The translations under genes were made by a program, and so were the position numbers. 43,021 nt of DNA, from positions 1 through 43,021 of the forward strand of contig JAEZLW010000199.1 in assembly GCA_023415145.1 (NCBI GenBank), in the 5' to 3' direction. Source of the stretch: Bacillota bacterium. Its GTDB lineage: Bacteria > Bacillota > Clostridia > Christensenellales > Aristaeellaceae. Under the pieces are notes generated by a model that was not told where the DNA came from, ran no database searches, and saw only the letters and a program-made list of their open reading frames with translations. Below are positions 24,080 to 31,918 of this stretch, one piece after another (the first letter of the stretch is position 1; every line of letters begins with the position of its first letter).

Positions 24080-24204
24080 AATAATTGATGTCCCATGGTA
24101 ATAAGGGAAACCACGCTGTTTGCGTTTTGCGCGGCTTATTTTGTTATCAGCCAGAAAGGTGCCTTGGAGCCGGTATCAAAGGATAGCGGTCATTATGCAG
24201 TAAA

Positions 24205-24735
24205 TCACACGCCCGGTTCATCCAGAAGTACGCCGGATTTGGACACGTCCGGTACCGTGCAGCTGGCCGCGTTGAAGCAGCACGGCCTTTTATCCCCCTT
24301 TTGCAGTTTGGAGTAGGCTACATCGATTCTTTTTTGGCGCGTTGCCGGGTTGTTGGTGGCGCGTATCCATCAAAGCCACTCCCACCTTGCCTTTGTGGTA
24401 ATGGTGCTCCACTGGCCGGCAAGGCCAACCTTAACGATGGCGTACATGATGTCCTCCGGGATACTAGGCTCCGCCCATTCATCGGCAAATTCTATGTCAA
24501 AGGACACTGCCTGGCCAAGTGCCGCTCGCGATTTTTCACGCAGTTCGCTGCTCACTTCAAACCAATGGCTCCCTCTCCCGTCCGGCTCCAAGGGTGCTTG
24601 AAAAGCAGCGCCATTCATTGTTCCTTGTATCATCACCATGCCGCGGGAGGGCAGTCTTTCGCTGGCACTGGCGGGAAGCCGTATGATCTTGCGCAATCCA
24701 AGCTGTGACAGAGCCGCTTCGAAAGCGATGCCTAT
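24205..24735 (-). pseudogene. Decayed second copy of the DUF1905/YdeI gene
   Basis: The stretch is colinear with 20075-20593, without indels, and highly similar along its whole length. It carries two disabling changes. The ATG of the intact copy is ATA here (24735-24733), and the Arg codon after 'WEWL' is TGA (24372-24370). The frame otherwise remains open to a stop at 24205, four codons beyond the intact copy's end. A shortened product from an internal TTG ('MRKIIRLP...') of about 108 residues is conceivable but would lose the YdeI domain. This looks like a local duplication followed by decay. Confidence 0.85.
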
Positions 24736-24821
24736 ACGATTGTTCCTTTCATAGCATATAGTTCATTCTTTACTACGCCTTTTGTGACACAGATCATTTA
24801 AGGGTTGTCAGTATTAAGCTG

Positions 24822-26027
24822 TCAATCAGGCGCCATACCCCGCTGTGCCTTCATGCCTTTGAGCAATTTCTTGTATGTCAGATCGATGCCAATAGCGCCC
24901 AGCGGAGCCGTGATCAGAATGGAGAGCACCGCAACGCTCAATATGATATTCCCCGCACCAATGCCGGCAGCCAGGGGAATAGCGCCAACGGCTGCCTGAA
25001 CCGTTGCCTTGGGCAGATAGCCAATATTGCAAAAGAGTGCTTCCCTGGCATTCAGCCCTGACTTTATCAGACTGATGCTAACACCTAAAGCCCTGAACAA
25101 CAGCGCGCCAATGATCACAAGAACCGCTGCCGGACCTGCCGTACAGACATGCCGGATATCCACCGCTGCGCCAACCAGCACAAACAATACCAGCTCCGCC
25201 GCCACCCATATCTTTGAGAATTTGCCCGAGATTCTTTTGGCGACAACCTCCTGCATCTTCAAAACAGTTCCGCCCAGCGCCATAACAGACAGCAGGCCGG
25301 AGAACGGTACGATACCGGATATATGGTCTTCAAAGCCAACGAACAGGAAGGAGATACCCAGTATGAGCAGTATCTTGACCGTATCCCGCATGTGAATCTT
25401 TTTGAAGACCTGTACCAGTATGATTCCCACAGCAGCTCCTGCCGCAAATCCCGTTGCAATGGAAACCGGGATGGTCAATAGGCTGCCGAAGCTGAATGTA
25501 CCGCCCTTGGCAACACCGATAAAGGACGTAAAGAGGACAATGGCATAGATATCATCGGCTGTGGCGCCGGCCATGACCAGTTGAGGAATGCTCTTGTTCA
25601 TGCCATAGCCCTTTTCCATCAGCATCAGCATTTTGGGAACGATGATGGCTGGTGATACCGCCGCCAGCATTGCGCCTATGATTGCCGCCTCAATTACGCT
25701 CACCCCGAGCAGCGCAGGGGCAAGCAATATGGTCCCGGCGATTTCAAAGGTGGCGGGCACGAAGCACATGAGAATGGCAGGCCGCCCGACTTTTTTCAGA
25801 TCCTTGATATCAAGGGATAACCCGGCCCTCGCCAGAATCACGATGAGTGCAATTTCCCGAAGATCAGCAGATATGGTCAGAATGGACGGGTCAATCAAAT
25901 CCAGAAGGTACGGCCCCAAAACAACACCTGTGAGAAGCATGCCAAGCAAACCGGGCAAGCGCAGCTTTTGAAAAATTCCGCTCAAGGCAAAGCCTAAAAT
26001 CAAGATAAGTGCAAAGCTGACCAGCAT
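24822..26027 (-). CDS. CPA2-type cation/proton antiporter (KefB/NhaP-like membrane domain)
   Basis: A 401-residue polytopic membrane protein with about 12 hydrophobic segments and no C-terminal RCK/TrkA domain. Typical features are 'LRLPGLLGMLLTGVVLGPYLL' near the N-terminus and 'MAGATADDIYAIVLFTSF' in the middle, whose acidic pair corresponds to the ion-binding site. It probably exchanges Na+ or K+ for H+. ATG 26027 has AAGGGA about 14 bases upstream, and a short leader reading frame ends just before it. No partner gene is nearby. Confidence 0.88.
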   Translation of the reverse strand: MLVSFALILILGFALSGIFQKLRLPGLLGMLLTGVVLGPYLLDLIDPSILTISADLREIALIVILARAGLSLDIKDLKKVGRPAILMCFVPATFEIAGTILLAPALLGVSVIEAAIIGAMLAAVSPAIIVPKMLMLMEKGYGMNKSIPQLVMAGATADDIYAIVLFTSFIGVAKGGTFSFGSLLTIPVSIATGFAAGAAVGIILVQVFKKIHMRDTVKILLILGISFLFVGFEDHISGIVPFSGLLSVMALGGTVLKMQEVVAKRISGKFSKIWVAAELVLFVLVGAAVDIRHVCTAGPAAVLVIIGALLFRALGVSISLIKSGLNAREALFCNIGYLPKATVQAAVGAIPLAAGIGAGNIILSVAVLSILITAPLGAIGIDLTYKKLLKGMKAQRGMAPD

Positions 26028-26045
26028 ATCGCATTTTTTATCCCT

Positions 26046-26105
26046 TCAAATTTGTTTTCCGGCGGCGGTGAATGACCAGATAAGCTTTCGTAAGGGCATC
26101 TGCAT
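26046..26105 (-). CDS. Possible 19-residue leader peptide upstream of the antiporter
   Basis: On the minus strand, GGAGG (26115-26111) stands five bases before ATG 26105, a better ribosome site than that of the antiporter itself. The frame encodes 19 residues ('MQMPLRKLIWSFTAAGKQI') and stops 18 bases before the antiporter start. An 8-bp perfect inverted repeat lies upstream at 26149-26167. It could be a regulatory leader peptide or chance. No homology can be claimed. Confidence 0.35.
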   Translation of the reverse strand: MQMPLRKLIWSFTAAGKQI

Positions 26106-26148
26106 GTATTCCTCCTTTTCCGAAAAAAGCATAAAAAAACAGATGAAA

Positions 26149-26167
26149 TCTACAAGCCGCTTGTAGA
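26149..26167. repeat. Short perfect inverted repeat upstream of the antiporter
   Basis: TCTACAAG (26149-26156) and CTTGTAGA (26160-26167) flank CCG. On the minus strand the stem is followed by TTTCATCTG and then a run of seven T. It could be a weak attenuator or an operator ahead of the leader peptide and antiporter. Confidence 0.5.
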
Positions 26168-26248
26168 AGTCATCAGCATCAATGCGCTTTTAGCTTACGC
26201 TATGGGAGAACTTCATTCCCGGCACATATCTTATAAAATCCCGCTCGA

Positions 26249-26284
26249 AAAGTCAACCTTGACTTTGGAGAGGATTTGTATAAT
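26249..26284 (+). promoter_or_regulatory. Promoter-like element with palindrome before the YbjQ-family gene
   Basis: A perfect palindrome AAAGTCAA-CC-TTGACTTT (26249-26266) contains TTGACT, and TATAAT follows at 26279-26284. The spacer of 14 bases is shorter than the 17 usual for sigma-A, so either the -35 is elsewhere or the promoter needs a regulator bound at the palindrome. The gene starts 40 bases downstream. Confidence 0.5.
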
Positions 26285-26323
26285 GATGTAAGTACAGGAA
26301 TGAAAAGCAAGGGGGAAATGCAC

Positions 26324-26644
26324 ATGATCCTCACCACCACACCGTCCATTGAGGGCAAGCAGATCATCGAGTACAAGGGCATCGTCTTCGGTGAAGTGAT
26401 ATCGGGCGTGAACTTTGTCAAGGACTTTGCGGCCGGGCTTTCCAATTTTTTCGGCGGGCGCTCAGCCAGCTATGAGGACGAACTGATCCACGCGCGGGAA
26501 AATGCCATACGCGAGATGGAGCAGCGGGCCCATGACCAGGGGGCCAATGCGGTTGTGGGCGTGGACATCGATTATGAAGTGCTGGGCGCGAACAACGGCA
26601 TGCTGATGGTTACCGCATCGGGCACGGCTGTGGTATATCAGTAA
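26324..26644 (+). CDS. YbjQ/UPF0145-family protein
   Basis: A 106-residue protein starting 'MILTTTPSIEGKQIIEYKG', with 'FGEVISGVNFVKDF' and the C-terminal 'GANAVVGVDIDYEVL' and 'MLMVTASGTAVVY'. It matches UPF0145 (YbjQ), small proteins that form pentameric rings and are annotated as possible heavy-metal-binding. The real function is unknown. AAGGGGG at 26309-26315 fits ATG 26324 better than the ATG at 26318. It is monocistronic: a terminator lies at 26694-26723. Confidence 0.9.
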   Translation: MILTTTPSIEGKQIIEYKGIVFGEVISGVNFVKDFAAGLSNFFGGRSASYEDELIHARENAIREMEQRAHDQGANAVVGVDIDYEVLGANNGMLMVTASGTAVVYQ

Positions 26645-26693
26645 GGTGCTGCCGGTATGCTGACTGATGTTTGTATCATGGGATCAGCAGTAA

Positions 26694-26723
26694 GGACTTG
26701 ATCATATCGGTCAAGTCTTTTTT
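26694..26723 (+). terminator. Rho-independent terminator of the YbjQ-family gene
   Basis: GACTTGA (26695-26701) pairs with TCAAGTC (26711-26717) and is followed by TTTTTT (26718-26723). Confidence 0.85.
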
Positions 26724-26747
26724 ATTGTTGAACACCATGTATTCACG

Positions 26748-26776
26748 TTGTAAGCAGTTTATGGGAAAATTATATA
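26748..26776 (+). promoter_or_regulatory. Promoter of the second sugar ABC operon
   Basis: TTGTAA (26748-26753), a 17-base spacer and TATATA (26771-26776) lie about 195 bases before ATG 26970. The intervening leader contains several overlapping inverted repeats. Confidence 0.55.
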
Positions 26777-26800
26777 TTCTTCTTGGCCCAGCCTAACATA

Positions 26801-26839
26801 AGGCACGTACAATAACCGTGCAGGCAAAATCGTGCCTGC
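26801..26839 (+). promoter_or_regulatory. Leader with mutually exclusive hairpins ahead of the ABC operon
   Basis: AGGCACG (26801-26807) can pair with CGTGCCT (26831-26837), or its GCACG with CGTGC (26817-26821). GCAGGC (26820-26825) can pair with GCCTGC (26834-26839). These pairings compete, the arrangement expected of an attenuator or a regulator-binding leader. No known riboswitch class is recognised. The gene-free stretch 26645-26969 otherwise holds only the terminator and promoter listed here. Confidence 0.35.
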
Positions 26840-26969
26840 CCGCGCATTATGCGATGAATGAAATACAATTATGTGCAATAAGAATATACAAGAAGTTTGA
26901 CGCAGCGCTCACGGCCAAAGCCGGAGGCGGGTTTACTACGCCCGTTCCGGCAAAGAAAGGGTTCGATGT

Positions 26970-27881
26970 ATGGAGTCACCGCGCATGAAGACAGCCGCAG
27001 CAAATGCAGCAATAAAGCCCCGGTGCATTATCCCCGCTTTGGAACCATATCTGTTTCTTCTCCCGGCGCTTTCTGTTTTTATATGCTTCCTGTATTTTCC
27101 CTTTGTCCGCACGATTTTTCTGAGCCTGTTTCTCACCAACAAATACGGCCAGGCAAAGGTGTTTGTTGGTTTCAAGAACTATCTTGATATCTTCAAGGCC
27201 GGTTCATCCTTCTGGCCAAGCCTGCTCGTTACCTTTCAATTCGTTTTTCTTGTGGCGCTGGGCGGCCTTTTGATAGGACTTCTCACCAGCCTGCTCACCG
27301 AGAGGAAGTATCCCGGCAACACGTTTGCCTGCGCGGTGTACGCCATGCCGGTGGCCATTGCTTCCGCCGCCGCATCCATGTCCTTCAAAATGATACTGCA
27401 TCCCACCAACGGGCTTTTGAACATCCTTTTGGGCACGCAGATCAACTGGACCGGGGATGCAAATTATGCCCTTTTTTCCGTTGCGGCCATGACGGTGTGG
27501 CTCACATCGGGCATCAACTTTATTTTCTTAAGCTCCGGGCTTCGAAACATTCCCGCCGAGCTGTATGAAAGCGCATCGCTGGACGGAGCGGGCTATTTCA
27601 AAAGGCTGTGGCATATCACGCTGCCTGGCCTTTCGCCCACGCTGTTTTTTCAGATCATCATCAACATCATCGGTGCGTTCCAGTCTTTCAGCCAGATCAA
27701 GCTGCTCACCGCGGGAGGTCCCGGTGACGCCACCAACGTCATTGTTCATGCGATCTACCGGGATGCGTTTTTCAACTTCCGCTTCGGCACGGCGGCAGCC
27801 CGGTCGGTGATCCTGTTTGTGATCGTACTGTGCATTACGCTTTTGCAGTTTGGCATGGAAAAAAGGAGCGTGCATTACTGA
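26970..27881 (+). CDS. ABC sugar transporter permease, UgpA/MalF type (second operon)
   Basis: A 303-residue permease with six hydrophobic segments and the coupling loop 'ESASLDGAGYFKRLWHITLP'. The N-terminal 'LEPYLFLLPALSVFICFLYFPF' is typical of UgpA-like subunits. AAAGG at 26956-26960 supports ATG 26970. It overlaps the next permease by one base. The two permeases and the binding protein form a three-gene importer without an ATPase. The imported sugar or glycerophosphodiester cannot be assigned. Confidence 0.93.
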   Translation: MESPRMKTAAANAAIKPRCIIPALEPYLFLLPALSVFICFLYFPFVRTIFLSLFLTNKYGQAKVFVGFKNYLDIFKAGSSFWPSLLVTFQFVFLVALGGLLIGLLTSLLTERKYPGNTFACAVYAMPVAIASAAASMSFKMILHPTNGLLNILLGTQINWTGDANYALFSVAAMTVWLTSGINFIFLSSGLRNIPAELYESASLDGAGYFKRLWHITLPGLSPTLFFQIIINIIGAFQSFSQIKLLTAGGPGDATNVIVHAIYRDAFFNFRFGTAAARSVILFVIVLCITLLQFGMEKRSVHY

Positions 27882-28717
27882 TGAAATCAAGAAGCATTAA
27901 AAAGCACGCAAGAAGCTTGGGCTCCTTTTTCCTGAACCTGCCGCTGCTTTTTGTGATCCTGGTTCCGCTTTTGTATACGCTTTGTATCAGTGTGATGCCT
28001 GCCAGCGAAATCTACAAAAGCAGGATCATCCCCTCCGCCGTTCAGTTTTCCAACTATGTCAAGGCGTTTGTCAATCCGACCTATCCTTTTTTACGGTTTA
28101 TACTGAATTCCTTCATCGTGTCAACCACCGTCATGCTGGGCCAGATGATCACCTGTTCCATGGCCGCCTTTGCCTTTGCTTTCCTGCAATTCAAGGGCAA
28201 GAAGCTTTTGTTCATACTGATTCTGGCCACCATGATGGTTCCGGGCGAAGCCACCATCATTGCCAATTACCTGACCATCAGTTCCTGGGGTTGGCGTGAC
28301 ACTTATCAGGCGTTGATTATGCCCTTTTTAACCAGTGCCATGGGCATATTCCTGCTTCGGCAAAACTATTTGACGTTTGCCAAAGAGCTTCACGAAGCGG
28401 CAAGGCTGGACGGATGCTCAAATGCCCTTTTTCTTGCGTCCATCGTGATGCCCCTGTCCAGGCCTGCCCTGGGCGCTTTGGGCGCTTATGTGTTCCTGCA
28501 CACCTGGAATCAGTACATGTGGCCGCTGCTGGTCACGGACACAGCCGCCCACCGCACGGTGCAGATAGGAATCAGCATGCTCTACGACATCGACGCCGAA
28601 GCGCTGGGCTTGATGATGGCCGGGGTGGTCATTGTCATCGTCCCCTCCCTGTCCATTTTCATCTTCATGCAAAAGCAGCTCATCAACGGCCTGATGGCCG
28701 GCGCGGTAAAGGGCTGA
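27881..28717 (+). CDS. ABC sugar transporter permease, UgpE/MalG type (second operon)
   Basis: A 278-residue permease with a basic N-terminus, six hydrophobic segments, coupling loop 'EAARLDGCSNALFLASIVMP' and the family C-terminus 'QKQLINGLMAGAVKG'. ATG 27881 shares its A with the preceding TGA, and AAAGGAG lies 12 bases upstream within the upstream gene. It is the heterodimer partner of the 26970-27881 permease. Confidence 0.93.
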   Translation: MKSRSIKKHARSLGSFFLNLPLLFVILVPLLYTLCISVMPASEIYKSRIIPSAVQFSNYVKAFVNPTYPFLRFILNSFIVSTTVMLGQMITCSMAAFAFAFLQFKGKKLLFILILATMMVPGEATIIANYLTISSWGWRDTYQALIMPFLTSAMGIFLLRQNYLTFAKELHEAARLDGCSNALFLASIVMPLSRPALGALGAYVFLHTWNQYMWPLLVTDTAAHRTVQIGISMLYDIDAEALGLMMAGVVIVIVPSLSIFIFMQKQLINGLMAGAVKG

Positions 28718-28778
28718 TGTCATTGCTGATAATGCGCTTTGGGCGCGTATCAAATAATATTATACAAGGAGAATTCCC

Positions 28779-30104
28779 ATGAAAAAGCTCGTCTCTCTTC
28801 TTGCGGCGCTTGTGATGCTCCTTACCTTCGTCCCTGCGGCGATGGCGGAAGCACCGGTGGAAATCGTGTTCTGGCATTCCATGGGCGGCGTGAACGGCGA
28901 AGCGATCACCACCATGGTAAACAGCTTCAATGAGGCCTATGCCGGCAAAATCAAGGTAAACGTGGAATACGCGGGCTCCTACGACGATGCCATCAACAAG
29001 ATCAAGGCTGCCGGCATGAGCGCCCTGCCCTGCGATGTGGTGCAGGTGTACGACATCGGCTTAAGGTTCATGATCGACAGCGGCTGGGTCAAACCCATTC
29101 AGGAGTTCATTGATGCCACAGGGTACGATGTTTCCAAAATCGAGCCCAACATCGCTGCCTACTACACCGTTGACGGCATACTCTACTCCATGCCCTTCAA
29201 CAGCTCCACACCCCTTCTGTACTACAACAAGACCGCCTTTGAAAAGGCCGGCCTGGACCCGAATGCACCTCCCAAGAACTTTGATGAGATTGTTGCCGTT
29301 GCGCAAAGGCTGACCATAAAGGACGATGCCGGCAACATCACCCAGCGCGGTTTCGGTATGGGCAATTATGGCTGGTTCTTTGAGCAGTGGACCGGGAAAC
29401 AGGGCAAGCACTACGTAGACAACAACAACGGCCGCGGCGAAGCGCCCGCCACCAAGGTTGTCTTTGACGAGAACGGCGCTGCCAAGGATATTTTGAACAC
29501 CTGGAAAAAGCTGCTTGACGGCGGCGTAATCACTTATTTGAACAAGGGCAACAACGACGCCAAGGCAGCCTTCATTTCTGGACAGATCGCCATGACGCTG
29601 GAATCCACCGCTGCGCTGAAATCCCTGCTGACCAATGTTGGCGACTCCTTTGAAATCGGCACCGGCTTCTTCCCCAATATCAATGCGGACGATGTGGGCG
29701 GCGTATCCATTGGCGGCGCTTCCCTGTATACCCTGAAAAGCGGCGACGAAGCCAAGCAGAATGCCGCATGGGAGTTCATACAATTCATGATTTCCCCCGA
29801 GCAGCAGGCTTACTGGAACGCTATGTCCGGCTACTTCCCCATCACCGTAGCCACCCATGAATTGGATGCCTTTAAAGAAAACCTTGCGAAATTTCCGCAG
29901 TTCGGCACGGCCATCGACCAGCTCCACGCCACCGCTCCTCAGTATGCCGGCGCGTTGTTGAGCGTGTTCCCCGAGGCGCGGCAACTGGTGGAGACCTACA
30001 CCGAAAAGCTGGTAGGCGGCGAACTGGATGTAGATACCGCTGTTGCGCAACTGGCTGCTGAAATCAACAACGCCATTGAAATCTACAACCTCACCAACGA
30101 ATAA
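28779..30104 (+). CDS. Extracellular sugar-binding protein (UgpB-like) of the second importer
   Basis: A 441-residue family 1 binding protein with a signal peptide (cleavage after 'AAMA', about residue 23). As with the binding protein at 4064, there is no lipobox cysteine. 'VEIVFWHSMGG' begins the mature domain; 'LYSMPFNSSTPLLYYNKTAFEKAG' and 'GQIAMTLESTAAL' are typical of the UgpB group. AAGGAG precedes ATG 28779. A strong terminator follows at 30130, closing the operon. Confidence 0.92.
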   Translation: MKKLVSLLAALVMLLTFVPAAMAEAPVEIVFWHSMGGVNGEAITTMVNSFNEAYAGKIKVNVEYAGSYDDAINKIKAAGMSALPCDVVQVYDIGLRFMIDSGWVKPIQEFIDATGYDVSKIEPNIAAYYTVDGILYSMPFNSSTPLLYYNKTAFEKAGLDPNAPPKNFDEIVAVAQRLTIKDDAGNITQRGFGMGNYGWFFEQWTGKQGKHYVDNNNGRGEAPATKVVFDENGAAKDILNTWKKLLDGGVITYLNKGNNDAKAAFISGQIAMTLESTAALKSLLTNVGDSFEIGTGFFPNINADDVGGVSIGGASLYTLKSGDEAKQNAAWEFIQFMISPEQQAYWNAMSGYFPITVATHELDAFKENLAKFPQFGTAIDQLHATAPQYAGALLSVFPEARQLVETYTEKLVGGELDVDTAVAQLAAEINNAIEIYNLTNE

Positions 30105-30129
30105 TTCTTGTTCACAATCCATCCGCAAG

Positions 30130-30166
30130 GAGGCCGCCGGGAAAAAACCGGCAGCCTCTTTTTCTT
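30130..30166 (+). terminator. Rho-independent terminator of the second ABC operon
   Basis: GAGGCCGCCGG (30130-30140) pairs with CCGGCAGCCTC (30148-30158) with one mismatch around an A-rich loop. TTTTTCTTT follows. Confidence 0.92.
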
Positions 30167-30218
30167 TGTACATAATTCCTGTATACTGTTATGGTTATTC
30201 ATACTGCCGGAGGTTGCC

Positions 30219-30917
30219 ATGGAACAGGAAGCACTCAAGTATCTTCAAAAAGACAGGCTTTTGCACATCGACATGCTGGAGCCTTTGCGCCTTGGGGAAG
30301 CGAGTATTGTATACGCCGGTGAGGACGGTGTGCTCATCTACCATATACCGGGCCGCATTTATATGCTCAGCGCCGCGTCGATCGCAAGTACAGAAAAACT
30401 GGCCGGACTGATGAAGGACCCCACTGTTATTCTCCTGCATCAAAACTACTTGAAAGAGGAACTGAAGCGCCGCTTTTCCATGACCCATACCATGCAGTGC
30501 CACCAGGCTGCCTGGTTGAAGGATGAGCCCGTACCGGCATCGTCTTCGGGAGATGATCTCCGGCTGCTGACGGATAAGGAACTGCCCATTGTCCTCCAGC
30601 ACTATAAAACTGTCGATGGCACCGAGTATGTAAAGGAACGCCTGGAAGCAGGCATGTTGGGAGCTTTTGTTGACGGAGAACTGGCAGGCTTTATCGGCAC
30701 CCATCCGGAGGGCAGTATCGGCCTTTTGGAGGTACTGCCCGCTTACCGCCGCCGGGGCCTGGCCGTCAGGCTGGAAACCGCCATGATGATAAGGCAGCAA
30801 TCTTTGGGGCGCGTCCCTTATGGCCAGATCAAAGCAGGGAACGAAGCTTCCATCGCGCTGCACATAAAGCTGGGAATGGAAGTAACGCCGGAAGCATCGC
30901 TTTGTTGGCTGTATTGA
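30219..30917 (+). CDS. GNAT-family acetyltransferase (two-domain)
   Basis: A 232-residue protein. The N-terminal half (1-110) is a divergent GNAT-like domain, and the C-terminal half holds the acetyl-CoA site 'LLEVLPAYRRRGLAVRLE' and 'IKAGNEASIALHIKLGM'. GGAGG at 30209-30213 supports ATG 30219; the longer upstream frame crosses the terminator of the ABC operon. The substrate is unknown. It converges on the serine hydrolase gene with a single base between the stops, so no terminator fits between them. Confidence 0.88.
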   Translation: MEQEALKYLQKDRLLHIDMLEPLRLGEASIVYAGEDGVLIYHIPGRIYMLSAASIASTEKLAGLMKDPTVILLHQNYLKEELKRRFSMTHTMQCHQAAWLKDEPVPASSSGDDLRLLTDKELPIVLQHYKTVDGTEYVKERLEAGMLGAFVDGELAGFIGTHPEGSIGLLEVLPAYRRRGLAVRLETAMMIRQQSLGRVPYGQIKAGNEASIALHIKLGMEVTPEASLCWLY

Positions 30918-30918
30918 A

Positions 30919-31896
30919 CTAAGCCTTTTCCCATGGAGCAGGAGCAATATACTCCCTGAAGTATTGCAAGGGCCGTATGGTTTCCCCGTAATTTTCACTG
31001 ACGAAAACGGCAACCAAATCGTATTTGGGCAAAACAATAATGAACTGGCCAAACAAGCCCATGGAAAAAAAGTAGGGTATGGGTTCATCTTGGCTTGCAT
31101 GAAAAGAGGAAGCCCACCAATGCATGCCATAATGACCGATATCCCCATACGTCAAAAACCGGGGCTGCGTTGATTCTTCAACCCAGGACGCAGGCAATAT
31201 CTCTTTTCCCTCCATGCTGCCGTTGTTCAGATAAAGATACCCGAATTTCAGCATGTCATGCAGGTGAAGCTTCAGGCCGTTTGCACCCAGGCTCACCTTT
31301 TGCTTTTCATACCAATGATACTTTTGAATGCCAAGCGGCTGAAACAAGAATCGTTCGGCAAATTCGGCCGTTTTTAGACCGGACACTTTTTGTATGATTG
31401 CTGACAATAGGTGGGAACATCCTGAATTGTAGTTCATCCGTTCACCCGGATTGGCTTCCATTTCACGTCCCAGTATGAAACCGATGATATCCTTGCTGTA
31501 TTCCATGGGGCTGAAAAAGTGCCACTGGCCAAACTCCGGCCAATGCATGCCATCGCTCATGGTCAACAAGTGATAGAGGGTTATGGACTGCTTGCGGGGG
31601 TCGTCCTTGGCAAAGGCTGTGCCGAAAAAATCGGTAACAGGCATGTCAATGCTGCCGATCAGCCCTTGCTTGAGACAAATACCGATCAGGGCCGATATGA
31701 AACTTTTCGTACTGGAATGAATCGCATGAAGGTTTTTGGGAACCTTCGCATTTTTGTAGTACTCGTAAACGATGCTGCCTTGATGCAATACAATGCAGCC
31801 CAGGATGCGGTCTTTCACCATTTTATTCTGCATTTGACAAAGGGCATCCGGTTGGATGCCACTTTTCTGAAGATCTATTTTTTCAAACGGCTTCAT
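30919..31896 (-). CDS. Cytoplasmic serine hydrolase, beta-lactamase class C family
   Basis: A 325-residue protein with SxxK 'SSTK' (Ser61-Lys64), a Tyr motif 'MNYNSGCSHLL' and 'HYGMHWW' as the third motif region. There is no signal peptide, so it acts inside the cell or is an esterase-like member rather than a cell-wall enzyme. The ATG at 31896 is chosen for its GGGGA six bases upstream; ATG 31902 and TTG 31914 are alternatives. It begins 22 bases after the MreB stop on the same strand and may be read through from the spoIIID-mreB unit. Confidence 0.85.
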   Translation of the reverse strand: MKPFEKIDLQKSGIQPDALCQMQNKMVKDRILGCIVLHQGSIVYEYYKNAKVPKNLHAIHSSTKSFISALIGICLKQGLIGSIDMPVTDFFGTAFAKDDPRKQSITLYHLLTMSDGMHWPEFGQWHFFSPMEYSKDIIGFILGREMEANPGERMNYNSGCSHLLSAIIQKVSGLKTAEFAERFLFQPLGIQKYHWYEKQKVSLGANGLKLHLHDMLKFGYLYLNNGSMEGKEILPASWVEESTQPRFLTYGDIGHYGMHWWASSFHASQDEPIPYFFSMGLFGQFIIVLPKYDLVAVFVSENYGETIRPLQYFREYIAPAPWEKA

Positions 31897-31918
31897 ATGC
31901 ATTCCCCAGTGCAATCAG

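Noticed and set aside
24095..24316. Small plus-strand gene between the hydrolase and the pseudogene
   Set aside because: It runs antisense into the decayed DUF1905/YdeI copy and has no ribosome site or homology.
29061..30173. 370-codon minus-strand frame opposite the second binding protein
   Set aside because: It crosses the operon terminator and has no recognisable domain; the plus-strand gene is certain.
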